The notes under the pieces were generated by a model. It made no database searches, was not told the origin of the DNA, and was given only the letters and a program-made list of their open reading frames with translations. From Plotosus lineatus (lineage: Eukaryota; Chordata; Actinopteri; Siluriformes; Plotosidae), in NCBI GenBank assembly GCA_024760905.1, contig CM045745.1:18529782-18593781 (forward strand): DNA of 64,000 nucleotides, given 5' to 3'. Each line of letters begins with the position of its first letter. Position 1 is the first letter of the stretch. The translations under genes and the position numbers were made by a program. Below are positions 13,408 to 25,511 of the stretch, piece after piece.

Positions 13408-13735
13408 TTCTCTAACTGCTTAAACCTAATTAGGGTCATGGGGAGGCTGGCGCACATCCCAGCCAACTCCGGGCGGGGGTAGAGTACACCCTGGACAGCT
13501 CGCTAGGCTATCGCAGGGCAGAAACACGTTGACGGCTTTGCAGCTACTCTTGTCAAAAGTCAGAATGGTTCATTTACATGAACCTCTCACCCTAGACAGC
13601 CAGAGACATGGCCAGACTTTGATAATGCAGTGAACTGCACTGGCGGGGACGGGGGCAACCTATGGTGAGTGGGGCTTGAACCCCCAACCTTAGGATAAGT
13701 GATCCCGTACCTTTACCACCAGGCCACCACTGCCC
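13408..13735 (-). repeat. Dominant SINE, L-tail copy
   Basis: On the minus strand the head has gggttcaagcccc, followed by the core and the L-tail. It lies just outside the Tc1 remnant. Confidence 0.9.
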
Positions 13736-15369
13736 AATGTGAGATAATATTTTCTGCAATAAAACTTTAATTTACTTTTATACTGTATATCTTAACGAAG
13801 AATGCATTACTAAGATTATTATTGATTGCAGTGTATTTCTAAATGTGGTTGGTCACAACCGTAAGCCTACTAGCATGGGTGCAAGTTTTTTGGCATATGC
13901 CGGAATTTCCGGTTTTCCCAAGACTGAATTAACTATCTGCTCGGATCAGCGCAATCTACCATGCATACTCAGTTAAGCAAAGAGCGTTGTAAAATGAATG
14001 AAAACCAGAATCCAGAAAAGAAAGAGAACTCTCCGCTCTGCTGGTGATTCACATCAGTGTAGGCTGAATATAAACAAGTATTCAACGGCACTCTTGCTCA
14101 CTTGAAAGACCGAAAGTCTGGACAACCCATGCTTTGTCTCAAGCACAAGCAAGTGAACTACTTTTGGTGGAGCTCCTCACATATTGTCAGCGTTGATTGG
14201 CTGTTTTAAGCCTAATGTCAAGTGAGTCGGCTCAGTTTCATGTAAAGTGACCCGGCTCAATGCAAATTTGCAGCGTGTTGTTTAAAATGGTGCGAATGGT
14301 TATATTTGATGCTGTATTTGATATTTAATGAGTGAATTGATTAAAATTTATCTATTTGAAATTATTTTGCATGAATTTAATTTATTTGAAATGAATGTTG
14401 ATATTATTTGATGTATTTGATATTATTTCACAATGTTATCTTTATAATAATTTATTTAGGGGTGTTTTATAAAATACAGTAATGTTATTTATGAATGTAT
14501 AGTACAGTATGAATGTCATATGTCACTGGAACATATAGTAACAAATTAGGGTTTTTTTTGTTGTTGTTTTTTTTTTCTGCCCTTACGTTCGGCCATCTGG
14601 AACCGAACTAAAACTTATGTTGGGGAGTGTCTGTAATGCAAAAAAAAAAAAAAAAAAAAAAAAAATCCCCATTTTTATTGTATTAGACCAATATGCATTA
14701 AAGCCTGGTAGATGTCTGGTAGAATATTTCCTGGAAAAGCAGCATTATCAAATTATTAGTAGGATGACTCAAAATTTCAGTAATATGGACCTTCGATTCA
14801 GAAATAATATATTTAGCTAATAATTGTGTAATTAGTCACCCTATGCCAAATACCAAATACCAGAGCTTGACATGTTCAACTTTCTGTCTTATGTTTAATT
14901 AATAAATTCCAATACATAACTGACCGGTGGGAGCACAAGATACACAATGTAACATGGACAGGAAAGGTTATGTGTAGCATCAGTCCTGTTATAAGTCCGT
15001 TGCTTATTTACCAAATTTTCCATGCACATGCATATTCCATGGTTTATTGTACTTGCGCCTGTATTCCAATTCATTTGATTATCAGACCTGTGGAGACTTT
15101 AGCAGAGACACAGCGGGTCATGAAAATAATGACATCTTTCTCTTGTCACAAAATTGAGCATAAAAATATGGACACTAGGAAGAGACATAGTTTATTTCAA
15201 AAACTGTGTTCACCAGATGTACATATTTCAATATGATATTATCTCCGAGGGAAGCACTAAAGCTTTTGATGCATTGATTCACAAATAAACTTGGACATGG
15301 AAATATTTATTGAAGTTTGAAGCAGAGTAGTTGGAAAATTGGAAAATGCTCTCTCAGAGAACACTGACT

Positions 15370-15371
<2 letters not shown>
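13736..15371. other. Unassigned stretch with A25 tract
   Basis: It contains a pure A run at 14641-14665. The GC content rises modestly at 13850-14300, but no coding or repeat family was recognised. Confidence 0.45.

Positions 15372-15443
<72 letters not shown>
15372..15443. repeat. (CA)n microsatellite, left flank of transposon E
   Basis: About 36 CA units. A second CA tract lies just beyond the other end of the transposon. Confidence 0.95.
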
Positions 15444-15445
<2 letters not shown>

Positions 15446-15450
15446 CATTA

Positions 15451-16301
15451 CACCATATTCGACGTGATAAGCGCCCAGGGTGCTTTAAAACTTGAAGTGG
15501 GTGGGCGCTTATTAAACTGTTACCAGCCGAGAGGAACGGTAAGTGCTTATTACCATCCAGGTGGAAAACATAAATTATAACAGAACAATAAAAAATAGTT
15601 TTACTGGTATTTAGGTTATTCATTTTGTGGTATAAACCAAATTACTTACATGAAAACTGAAAATAAACAGAAAACAGCATACCTTTTATTTAAAAAGACC
15701 CCTTACTTTCCGTCTCAGTGCTGCTCCTTTAAACATTTTCACAGAAGTAAAATCAAGCCAATCAAAACGAATGTGAACTTTAGCACATGGGAACATTGAA
15801 CCAATCAATTTGAACATAAACAAAAGCACATTGCGAGGAATGTCTTTAAATTTATGAAGTCAGTGAGAAGGAGAATTGGGTGAAAAATCCTCATCATCAC
15901 TTGCTGATTGGTCCATATCTGGCTCATCGCTCTATTCATTCAGAGCATCCCATAGTTTTGCTGTAGCAGTTTCTAATGGTTCATCGGTTGTTGGACATTT
16001 ACCAAGAGAAAACGCAAAAAGATATTTTTCTGTTTTTTTTAAAGCACGGCGGAACAATCACGTGTTGTTACTGATGAACATTGTAAACATTCCCAGTGGC
16101 AGGGGGGTGTTGAAATACCTTGTAAATTCACTTTTACAGGGAGTGAACGCCTCATTTTACGGTTACAGAGACTGATCCAATAAAATTGGTAAGTTTGATC
16201 TACGATTCTGCTCCCAGTACACATGGGTGGTTATTAGACGTAAGATCAAAAGCATGGGGGTGGGAGTTATTGGAATAGGGCTCTTATTACGTCGAATACA
16301 G
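15451..16301 (-). mobile_element. TA-flanked DNA transposon (family E), copy 1
   Basis: The left end is TA + CACCATATTCGACGTGATA (15449 on). The right end, read inward, is TA + CTGTATTCGACGTAATAA. Both continue into AAGCGCCC or AAGAGCCC. The TA target and the terminal repeats fit the Tc1/mariner-pogo group; the exact family is uncertain. It sits between two (CA)n tracts. A second copy is at 40765-41360. Confidence 0.65.
15860..16000 (-). pseudogene. Transposon E protein C-terminus
   Basis: On the minus strand it reads KCPTTDEPLETATAKLWDAL and then NE, a stop, SDEPDMDQSASDDEDFSPN and SPSH, followed by TGA at 15862-15860. The copy at 41045-41185 gives nearly the same reading, so this is a real former coding end. 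The tail is acidic and Ser/Asp-rich. Its function in the transposase is not known. Confidence 0.6.
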
Positions 16302-16303
16302 TA

Positions 16304-16304
<1 letters not shown>

Positions 16305-16365
<61 letters not shown>
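16305..16365. repeat. (CA)n microsatellite, right flank of transposon E
   Basis: About 29 CA units starting right after the TA duplication of transposon E. Confidence 0.95.
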
Positions 16366-16366
<1 letters not shown>

Positions 16367-16719
16367 CAATAACCCAATGCACACAGCCGTCAGTGTCCGG
16401 GATTCCATGGGAGGTATATGGCCGAGCTCTTACGTTCACTTCCCTGTCACCCACATCAATTGCCAGCCAATCATGGGCATCTGTATTTTCATCCGTACGA
16501 GAGGGCGGATAGTGCTTTTCATTTGAGTGTGTTAAACCACATCTAAATATGCATGGCCCCACAGTTCAAAAAGAGACAGGTGGCTAGCATTGCATGTGCA
16601 TGCCCCACCCTGGTCCGTAGTGGACATGTGATAGGGAAAGCAATACCTGATGGGTCAGAATTGGATATGACTATATTGGGGGGGGGGGGGGGGGGGGCGA
16701 AGTCTTGAAGTCACTAATA
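16366..16719. other. Unassigned stretch with a G20 run
   Basis: There is a pure run of 20 G at 16678-16697. The rest is unrecognised. Confidence 0.6.
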
Positions 16720-17960
16720 TCAATATAAACAGATGCTGAATGAATGAGTATTATCAGTAGATAAACAATAGAATGTAAATGCAGGACAAATGCCAATGTT
16801 TAACAGTGGATGTTGTTGCCATATGGAGGAGTTGTACAGTGCGATGGCCACAGGTAAGAATGATTTTCTGTGTCGTTCAGTCTGAACCTTAAGGTGGTAT
16901 GCGTCTTTCACCGAATGTGCTTTCGTGTTTTATCAGCAGGTTGTGAAATGGGTGGAGATATTGTTCAATATTGTCTTGTTTTGGACAACATGAACCTCTC
17001 CGATATCACCATCAGAGAGTCCAGTTCCATGCTCACAACGTTACTGTTTTTGCGGATCAGTTTATTCAGTCTATTTGCATCTGCAACCCTCAGCATGCAA
17101 CAACATAGAGGATAGTGCTGGCCACAGCAGACTCATAAAACATCCTGAGTCATGTACAACAGATATTACATGACCTTAGCCGCCTCAAAAAATCGAGGCA
17201 GCTCTGGCTTTTCTTGTAAAGCGTGGTAGTGTTCTTAACCCAGTCCAGTTTAATGTCAATATAAACTCCAAGGTATTTGTAATCTTCCAACATTTTCATA
17301 TTGACATCCCGGATGGAAAAACGAGTCCCTGGTGTTTTTGGATCTCATAAAATCCACAGTATTGTCAGTATAAACTATAAAATATTTGCAATTCTCCAAG
17401 TTTTCACATTGAGGTTCTGGGTGGAAACAAGAGTCACTGATATTTGGATCTCCTAAAATCCACAGTCAGTTCCTTGGTCTTTGTCACATTAAGCTGCAGA
17501 TGATTCTGCTCACATTATGACGAGGGAGTCCACCACAGCCTGATGTTTACATCTCTTCGCCTTTACTGATACATCCGACAACAGCAGAGCCATCAGAAAA
17601 CTTCTAAAGTTGGCAGGTCTCTGTGCAGTAGCTGAAGTCAGTTGTGTAGAGGCTGAAGAGGGAAGAGGAGAGGACGCGCCCTTGTGGTGTTCCATTGTTA
17701 CTGACCACACGTAGTGCTACGGGCGCACATACAGTGGTCTTCCGGTCAGTTGGTCCACAATCCAGGACACAGGACAGGCGTCTACTTGCACTGCTGTCAG
17801 CTTCTCACTCAGGGAGTTGGCCTGATGGTGCTGAATGCACTAGAAAAGTAAAGAAATGTGACCCTCACCGAGCTCACCATCTGGCCGAGGTGGGTGTAGA
17901 CATGATTATGCACTTAGATGATTGCATCCTTGACTCCGAGACGAAGCTTGGAAAACACTT
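16720..17960 (-). pseudogene. CR1/L2-group LINE reverse transcriptase, decayed fragment
   Basis: On the minus strand, pieces of the RT C-terminal half are readable: NHLQLNVTKTKELTVDF, RLRVADANRLNKLIRK, SMELDSLMVISER and, near the 3' end, TERHRKSFLPVAIALYNSS (the segment ends the protein in fish LINEs of this group). Stops and frameshifts are frequent. An internal segment of about 110 bp is duplicated in tandem (17250-17362 and 17363-17470). A related plus-strand copy is at 39770-40680. It could be Rex1- or Maui-like; the exact family is not settled. Confidence 0.72.
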
Positions 17961-19149
17961 AGCCACAGGTTGCACAGGTTTTAATCGCTTAGTATTATTA
18001 AATATTTCGAGCTCATTTGCATTTATAAGCATTTAGTTTCTTTGAAGTTTTGTACCAAATTGAAATTTTGAGCCTATTACATCAGAAATGCCACAGTAAG
18101 CTTCACAGAAAATGACTTATCAGTAAAATCTGAGAAATGATTTGCTCATATTTCAGATCAATAATGAATGCCCGCTGCAGTTCCTTGTAGAGGATATAGG
18201 TTGTGGAAACCGTGGTGTTGATTTGAAGGAAAAGATGTAAGAGAATATGACAGACTGCTGACCTTTCCAACTGATACAACTGCCAATGCAGATGACAAAT
18301 AAACCTTTAAGTCAAGTAAAAGTGCTGACAGACAGTAATATACAACTCCCATTCTTTCTGATCATATTCTGTACTTTTTTCCTTTCTTCAAATAGTTTTT
18401 ATTTCATCTTGTTGTCGTTTTTATATTTTAAGGTACATACAGTAGAAACTTCAAACTACAAATTCAAAAAAGTGCTAAAATCGAATATATCAACTTTTTT
18501 GTGTGTGTGAAGGCCTTGTTTTAGGCTGAGGATGTGTTTAGGTTTAGGATTCCTGATTAACAAACAAATTCAAAAATATAGTGTAGGCTAGGGCGATGGA
18601 CATGCTTGTGGCATTAGCTGCAGAAAGTGAACCAAAGTGAACGACCTGCCACAAATGATATCAATGTCATGCCAAATACATTAGAGGGAAATGATGGAGG
18701 AAATTTCAACAAAGGCAGATATCAAATACTAAGGAAACAAACTGTGCTTATGATGCCAACACAATTTTAAGTTGTGTTTGTCTCAGCAGATTGGTCTCAT
18801 TTTGATTTACTGCCTCAATCAGTCTCCATCCAGCAAAGGTGTACACTATTTATGAGGGATTGCAAGGCCTTGTATCACCATGCATCGTCTATTTTCTTCA
18901 ATTAGTTGGAATGTGTGTGTGTGTGTGTGTGTGTCTGTGTGCACGTGTGTCATTGTTCTGCAAGTTTACAGAGGTTTTCTACATCGCTTTTTGACACGCA
19001 TATGATCAGAAATTTGAAATAAATTGGTGTGTTTTAAAATATATTTGATTAAAATTTGTATTTGCAACACATTTTAACATTCTCAATAATATAAAAAAAA
19101 TAAATCCAGTAAGTTTCTGACATCAAACTTCATACAAGCAGACTGACTT

Positions 19150-19156
<7 letters not shown>
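17961..19156. other. Unassigned stretch
   Basis: Apart from a short (TG)n at about 18911-18933, nothing was recognised. Confidence 0.5.
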
Positions 19157-19201
<45 letters not shown>

Positions 19202-19204
19202 TAT

Positions 19205-19250
<46 letters not shown>
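19157..19250. repeat. (TC)n(CA)n(TA)n microsatellite
   Basis: Three successive dinucleotide tracts run into the SINE head at 19251. Confidence 0.93.
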
Positions 19251-19252
<2 letters not shown>

Positions 19253-19590
19253 TCTAGTGGTATAGGGTGCTGGATCACTGATCCAAAGGTTGGGGGTTCG
19301 AGTCCCACTCTCCACAAGGTTGTCACTGTCCCCCCCAGTGCAGCTAACTGGGTTATCAAAGGCAGGCCATGTCTCTCACTGTCTATGGTGAGAGGCATGT
19401 AAAAGAACCATTGCTGACTTTCATAAAGAGTAGCTGCAAAGTCGTCAGCGTGTTTCTGTCCCTTGCTAAAAAGGGTTGTGACAGGAAGGGCATCCGACGT
19501 AAAAACCTCTGCCAAATCAAACGTGCGAATCAGATGATTCACTGTGGCGACTCCCGCGTAAAAGGGAAAAAGCCAAAAGGAAGACAGACA
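19251..19590 (+). repeat. Dominant SINE, R-tail copy
   Basis: The first bases of the head are replaced by (TA)n, but the A box (tggtctagtgg) and the perfect B box (ggttcgagtcc) remain. The core equals that of L-tail copies up to cagcgtgtttctg. The sequence then changes to gttgtgacaggaagggcatc ... gtggcgactccc ... aaagccaaaaggaagac, which is RTE 3'-end sequence. R-tail copies in this window: 19251, 29703, 35757, 44781, 45107, 46863 and 57203. Confidence 0.93.
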
Positions 19591-19602
19591 TATATATGTC
19601 TG

Positions 19603-19814
19603 TATACAAGGATCCCTTACTTTCCACGGTTAATTGTTCCGAGATCCCCACGCAACCATCAAAATCCGTGACGTAGGAATCCCCCCCCCCCGAAGTATAT
19701 GCATATGTGTATATAATATAAAATAAATACATATTCAATGCTATAAATGCTTATAATAACAATTAAACATTCAAAAAAAATAACATATGATGTAACTAAA
19801 ATATAAATACACAC
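19603..19814 (+). mobile_element. MITE family B, copy 2 (3'-truncated)
   Basis: It starts caaggatcccttactttcca and shares ctataaatgcttataataac with the other copies. It passes into a CA tract and then loses similarity. It lies directly after an R-tail SINE. Confidence 0.7.
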
Positions 19815-20523
19815 ACACACACACATACAGATGGAACTGCACGAGAAGACGACGACATGCATACATACACACGCACACATGAGACATACTCATTGATCTC
19901 CATATCTATGAGACATACACATTGAACACCAACAGACAAAAATATGGAAAGCAAAGTATATAAATGGTGGTTTGGGGTGGAGGGTGACATACAGATACAA
20001 TAGGGCAGTAAAACTGTTTATGGGTTTTACTTTGTCTTTGTTGATGGAACACTTTGACAAAAACCTGCAGCCTAATGGTCATCATAGCTGTCTTAACCTG
20101 TTGAGCCACTCTGGAGGGTTTGTGTGTGTCAACCTTTGCTTTAAATCTACAAGAGGTGAAATATGTGAAAATCTGTCATCCTGGGATCACATCACACAAT
20201 CATCAGAAGGCATGCTCGAGATACAAACTTTCTTGCAAATGATCTTTGGAGACAAAGAATTTGCCATCATGCACATACTTACAGTTCCTCTTCCTTAGGT
20301 TTAAGCGCCACATATCAAAGTAAGTTAAGGCATCAAACCACAACTACCCACATTTATAACATCGGGTTATGAATTTTCCACTTTTTTTCTGCTCCAGAGA
20401 ATGCGATTCCCATGTTTCCAAATGAGAGTCATGAGATTCAAAAAATAGTCATCTTGCCATATTTGCATTGCAACACAATCCATCAGCATGCAATGTTGTC
20501 CATGCATGGTTTTTCAAATTTTG
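19815..20523. other. Unassigned stretch
   Basis: No gene, RNA or repeat family was recognised. Confidence 0.5.
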
Positions 20524-20545
20524 TCATCGATTTTCTCATCTCATC

Positions 20546-20752
20546 TCATCTTCTTCCGCTTAGTCCGGGGTCGGGTCGCGGGGGCAGCAACCTTAGCAAA
20601 GAGGTCCAGACATCCCTCTCCCGAGCCACTTCCTCCAACTCTCCCGGGGGGACACCGAGGCGGTCCCAGACAAGCCGAGAGACATAGTCCCTCCAGCGTG
20701 TTCTAGGTCGACCCCGGGGTCTCTTCCCGGTTGGACATGCCCGAAACACCAC
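20546..20752 (-). pseudogene. Rex3 C-terminal segment
   Basis: It reads VFRACPTGKRPRGRPRTRWR, then DYVSRLVWDRLGVPPGELEE and LLRLLPPRPDPG, the conserved end of the Rex3 protein. It is in a different frame from 20956-21747. The linking region 20753-20955 still shows a decayed version of the expected thumb sequence. Confidence 0.9.
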
Positions 20753-20955
20753 ACCAGGGAGGCGTCCGGGGCATTCTAACCAGATGCCCGAGCCACCTCA
20801 ACTGGCCCCTCTCAATGCGGAGGAGCAGCGGATCTACTCGAAGCTCTCCCGGATGGCGGAGCTTCTCACCCTATCTCTAAGGGAGAACCCGCCACCCGGC
20901 GAAGAAAGCTCATTTCAGCCGCTTGTATCCGTGATCTTGTTCTTTCGGTCATTAC

Positions 20956-22738
20956 TCAAAGCTCGTGACCATAGGTGAGGGTTGGAACGTAGATCGACTG
21001 GTAAATTGAGAGCTTAGCCTTGCGGCTCAGCTCCTTTTTCACCACGACGGACCGGTACAGGCACCGCTTAACAGCAGAGGCTGCAGCGATCCGTCTGTCG
21101 ATCTCTCGCTCCATCCTTCCCTCACTCGTAAACAAGACCCCAAGATACTTAAACTCCTCCACTTGGGGCAGGACCTCATCCCCGACCCAGAGGGTGCATT
21201 CCACCATTGTCCGACTGAGAACCATGGCCTCGGACTTGGAGGTACTGATCTTCATCCCGGCTGCTTCGCACTCAGCTGCGAATCGCTCCAATGAGAGCTG
21301 GAGGGCCCGACTTGATGAAGCCAAAAGGACAACATCATCCGCAAAAAGCAGAGATGATATCCGATGGCCACCGAACCAGAACCCCTCATCGCCTCGACTG
21401 CGCCTAGAAATTCTGTCCATCGTTGGTCCATCTGTCCAACAGAATCGGTGACAAAGGACAGCCTTGGCGGACTCCAACTCCCACCAGAAACGAATCCGAG
21501 CTGCTGTTACCAATACGGACCAAACTCTGGCTCCGGTGATACAGCGACCGAATAGCTCGTAGCAACGGATCTGGAACGCCGTACTCTCGGAGCACGCCCC
21601 ACAAGATCTTTCGAGGGACACGGTCGAAAGCCTTCTCCAAATCCACAAAGCACATGTGGACAGATTGGGCAAACTCCCATGCCCCCTCCAGAATCCTGTG
21701 GAGCGTATAGAGTTGGTCAAGAGTGCTGCGGCCAGGACGAAAACCACATTGTTCCTCCTGAATCCGAGGTTCGACTATCGGTCGGATCCTCCTCTCTAGT
21801 ACCCCTGCATAGACTTTACCAGGTAGGCTGAGGAGTGTAATTGCCCGGTAATTGGCACACACCCTCCGGTCCCCCTTCTGAAAAATTGAGACCACCACCC
21901 CAGTTTGACAATCCAGAGGTCCAGCCCGCGATGCCCACGCGATGTTGCAGAGACGTGTCAACCAAGACAGTCCTACAACATCCAGAGTCCTGAGGTATTC
22001 CGGGCGGATCTCGTCCAACCCCGGAGCTCGACCACCGAGGAGCTTTTTGACAACCTCAGTGACCTCCACTCCAGTGATGGGCGGACCCTCTCCCGAATCC
22101 CAGGGTCTTCCTCTTGCCCGGAGGGCGTGTTGGTGGGATTGAGAAGGTCCTCAAAGTATTCCCTCCACCTCTCAACAACATCCCCAGTCAAGGTAAGCAG
22201 CTCCCCACCTCCACCGTAAACAGTGTTTGTGAAGAACTGCTTCCCCCTCCTGAGGCGTCGGATGGTGGCCCAGAACCTTTGAGGCCAACCGATAATCACT
22301 CTCCAGGCCCTCACCGAACTCCTCCCACGCCCGAGATTTTGCATCTGCGACAGCCTCGGCTGCAGCACGTTTGGCCTGCCGGTACCCGTTTACTGCCTCA
22401 GGAGTCCCACAGGCTAATAAAACCCGATAGGCCTCCTTCTTCAGCTGGACGGCCCCCTTCACCGCAGGTGTCCACCACCAGGTTCGGGGATTGCCGCCAC
22501 GACAAGCACCGACAACCTTACGGCCACAGCTATGGGCTGCCGCCTCAGCAATGGAGGCACGAAACATGGCCCATTCAGATTCCATGTCCCCGCCTCCTCC
22601 GAACGTGGTTGTAGCTCTGCCGGAGGTGGGAGTTAAAGGCCTCTCGGACAGGGGCTCCGCCAAACGTTCCCAGCAGACCCTGATTACACGCTTGGGCCTG
22701 CCAGGTCTGGAAGGCAACCTCCCACACCACGAAGCCAA
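20956..22738 (-). pseudogene. Rex3 reverse transcriptase, broken by several frameshifts
   Basis: From 5' to 3' on the minus strand the blocks 22172-22738, 21973-22368, 21404-22069 and 20956-21747 alternate between two frames, so at least three frameshifts exist here. Motifs: GRAPGLDEIRPEYLRTL, NYRAITLLSLPGKVY, motif A FVDLEKAFDRVPRK, motif B GVRQGCPLSPIL, and motif C FADD in SSLLFADDVVLLASS. EEFKYLGVLFTSEGRMEREI and YVPTLTYGHEL follow. All catalytic aspartates seem present, but the frame is not continuous. Confidence 0.92.
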
Positions 22739-22781
22739 CTCACCACCAGGTAGTGATCGGTAGACAGCTCAGCTCCTCTCT

Positions 22782-23726
22782 TCACCCGAAAGTGTCCAGA
22801 ACATATGGTCGCAAGTCCGATGACACGACTACAAAGTCAATCATCGAACTGCGACCTAGGGTGTCCTGGTGCCAAGTGCACTTATGGGCACACTTATGTT
22901 CGAACATGCTGTTCGTGATAGACAAACTGTGACGAGCACAGAAGTCCAACAATGAAACACCATTTGGGTTCAGACTGGAGAGGCCGTACCTACAGATCAC
23001 ACCCTTCCAGGTCACACTATCGTTGCCCACATGGGCGTTGAAGTCTCCCAGGACAACGAGTGAGGGAGCGTTCGCCAACACCCCCCCCAAAGACTCCAAA
23101 AAGTGTGGGTACTCTGAACTGTCATTTTGTGCATAAGCACAAATAGTAGTCAGGTCACGTCCCCCCACCCGAAGACGGAGGGAAGCTACCCTTTCGTCAA
23201 CCGGGGAGAATCCCAACATTTGGTCACTGAGATGGGGGGCAACAAGAATACCCACACCAGCTCGCCCCCTCTCCCCATGAGCAAGTCCAGAATAGAATAA
23301 GGTCCAGCCTCTCTCAAGATGGATGCTTCCAGAGCCCAAGTTATGTGTTGAGGTGAGCCCGACTATATCTAGTCAGTATCTCTCCACCTCAAGTACCAGA
23401 TCAGGCTCCATTCCCAACAGAAAGGTGACATTCCATGTCCCGAAGGTCAGAGTAAGCAGCCGAGGATCAGTCCGACAGAACCCATGCCTTCGGCTGCCAC
23501 CCAACTCACACTGCACCCGACCCCTAAAACTCCTCCCACGGGTGGTGGGTCCATGGGAGGGCGGACCCATGTCTCCTTTTCGGGCTGGGCCCGGCCAGGC
23601 TCCATGGGCATAAGCCCGACCACCAGGCGCTCGCCTTCGAGCCCCTCCCCTGGGCCTGGCTCCAGGAGGGAACCCCGGTGACCCGCGTCCGGGCAAGGGA
23701 GACTGATTCCTCTGTTGTTTTCTCAT
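22782..23726 (-). pseudogene. Rex3 endonuclease domain
   Basis: This apurinic-type endonuclease nicks the target DNA for reverse transcription. Readable motifs: LTFGTWNVTFLLG at the N-terminus (23373-23726, family GTWNV), [22 protein letters not shown], and the C-terminal [19 protein letters not shown]. The last two include the D.N and S.IDF catalytic or folding elements. The two blocks are in the same frame, separated by at least one stop between 23373 and 23339. Confidence 0.88.
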
Positions 23727-23906
23727 GTCTTAGGGGTCTGTTTTGAATCGCACTTTGTCTGGACCTTCACCCCGGACCTATTTGTCTTGGGTGACCCTAC
23801 CAGGGGCATTTGCCCCCGACAACATAGCTCCTAGGATCATTAGGTCACGCAAACCCCTCCACCACGATAAGGTGGCGATTCGAGGAGGGGTATTTTCATC
23901 GATTTT

Positions 23907-24272
23907 GTGGCAGTGAAAAATGGAGATAACTGGAACTGACCAATCCGCATTGCTGTTAGCATTGACTGACTGAGTTACACTGCATTTTACATTTCTGCAG
24001 AGTGTAACAGGTGTTCATGAAGGTTAATCCCCTATTACAGGATTTAACTTATCTGGTTCAAGATGAAATAATCAGCTGGCTGTCTGGATGTGGGAAACCA
24101 GCTGACAGTAATTTTTAAACTGTTTTTAAGACTGTTGTTCAGTGTATAGATTTTTATTTCAAAGCAGTTGTAAGGTCAGGGCCATGGTTGATCCTAAGAC
24201 TCTACGTACAACACATGGCTTTGAGGCTGATATACCCTCGTGGAATGCCAATCCATTGCAAGCCCGATGCAA

Positions 24273-24275
<3 letters not shown>
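23907..24275. other. Unassigned stretch
   Basis: Nothing was recognised between Rex3 and the TA tract. Confidence 0.5.
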
Positions 24276-24370
<95 letters not shown>

Positions 24371-24400
24371 TATATATATATACATATATAGTTTGTTATG

Positions 24401-24478
<78 letters not shown>

Positions 24479-24496
24479 TAACATAACATAACAAAC
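24276..24496. repeat. Long (TA)n with flanking inverted gtttgttatg/cataacaaac
   Basis: About 200 bp of near-pure TA. A gtttgttatgc motif at 24391 pairs with cataacataacaaac at 24481-24496, giving an extended cruciform-capable region. Confidence 0.92.
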
Positions 24497-24589
24497 AAAT
24501 GGTGCATAAAAATCTTTCATAAAAATCTTTAACCCTTATAAATTTATGATTATGCTTGACGATAAAGCAATACTGAGTGGGTGGGGGTG

Positions 24590-24590
<1 letters not shown>

Positions 24591-24651
<61 letters not shown>
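24591..24651. repeat. (GA)n microsatellite
   Basis: About 60 bp of GA with one GGG interruption. Confidence 0.95.
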
Positions 24652-24654
<3 letters not shown>

Positions 24655-25511
24655 ACTCTTCCTCTGAGTGCCTGAAGTGCATATATTGTCTGCTTTATAG
24701 CTTTCTATGATCCTTCAGCAGTCTTATCCAATGTGCCCAGAGCCACTTCAATTAATTGATCGTTATACTGCATCCAACAGTCTAATTAATGGGCTAAAGG
24801 GATAGAGTGGGGGTTCCTTCATTCCCTTAAGACCATTCAATGAGCTTCATTTCGCCAACCCGAATTTATGAATTCATTATTGTATTCTTATCTTTCTTTT
24901 TTTGTGTGTGATAATACTGCATGATATAGTAGGTAAGTATTTTTCAGACATGAATAATGCAATAAATGCAATTCTGCAGTTGTCTGTAATCACTTGCCTA
25001 CAGAGTGAAGTAAACTACAGGCTTTTCAGCAAATGTGTGGGTGGGAGGATATATCACTGTGTGGGCTGTGCAGTGAAATTTCAGTATGTTGGCGTATTTT
25101 ATTGGCAAAATTCACATTTTGTTTTACTGAGGTTTGATAATTTTATTGTTTTTTTATATTAGGACATACAAAAATCGAAAATCAGTTCATACTTCCATTT
25201 ATTCTTTAAAATTAACACAGAATAATAGGCCTCATTGAAAAACATATTTTTAAGAATTTTTGTAAATTTGATTTTATGAATATTCTTAAGGCAAGTCTTA
25301 AGTTGTTGGATTCATGACATCTTACTAAATTTATGATTTGATCTCAGCTGTGGTGAGTCCCTTTGACTTTGTAAATTAAAAGCACATCCTAGAAGTTGTT
25401 CCAGTTAGCATGAATGTGACGTGTGTGCACTCAAACATTCCTGATGACCAGAATGTGAGAGAAGGAAGAATTGTATTTCCAATTAGTGAATACACAGCAC
25501 TGAAGAATTCA
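24652..25511. other. Unassigned stretch
   Basis: AT-rich; nothing recognised. Confidence 0.5.

Larger units (their letters stand above)
20535..23895 (-). mobile_element. Rex3 non-LTR retrotransposon (RTE clade), near full length
   Basis: The element is bounded by an 11-bp target duplication, tcatcgatttt, at 20524-20534 and 23896-23906. The 3' end (left side) has a (ctcat)n-type repeat, and the 5' UTR (right side) has the conserved cgccaccttatcgtgg. Endonuclease, reverse transcriptase and C-terminal segments lie in order on the minus strand. The stretches cggtgacaaaggacagcc (21447 on) and accaccaccccagtttgac (21893 on) correspond to conserved Rex3 RT sites, as recalled. It is GC-richer than its surroundings. 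Confidence 0.93.

Noticed and set aside
21905..22763. Plus-strand open frames across Rex3
   Set aside because: Antisense shadows in GC-rich LINE sequence; the real coding strand is minus.
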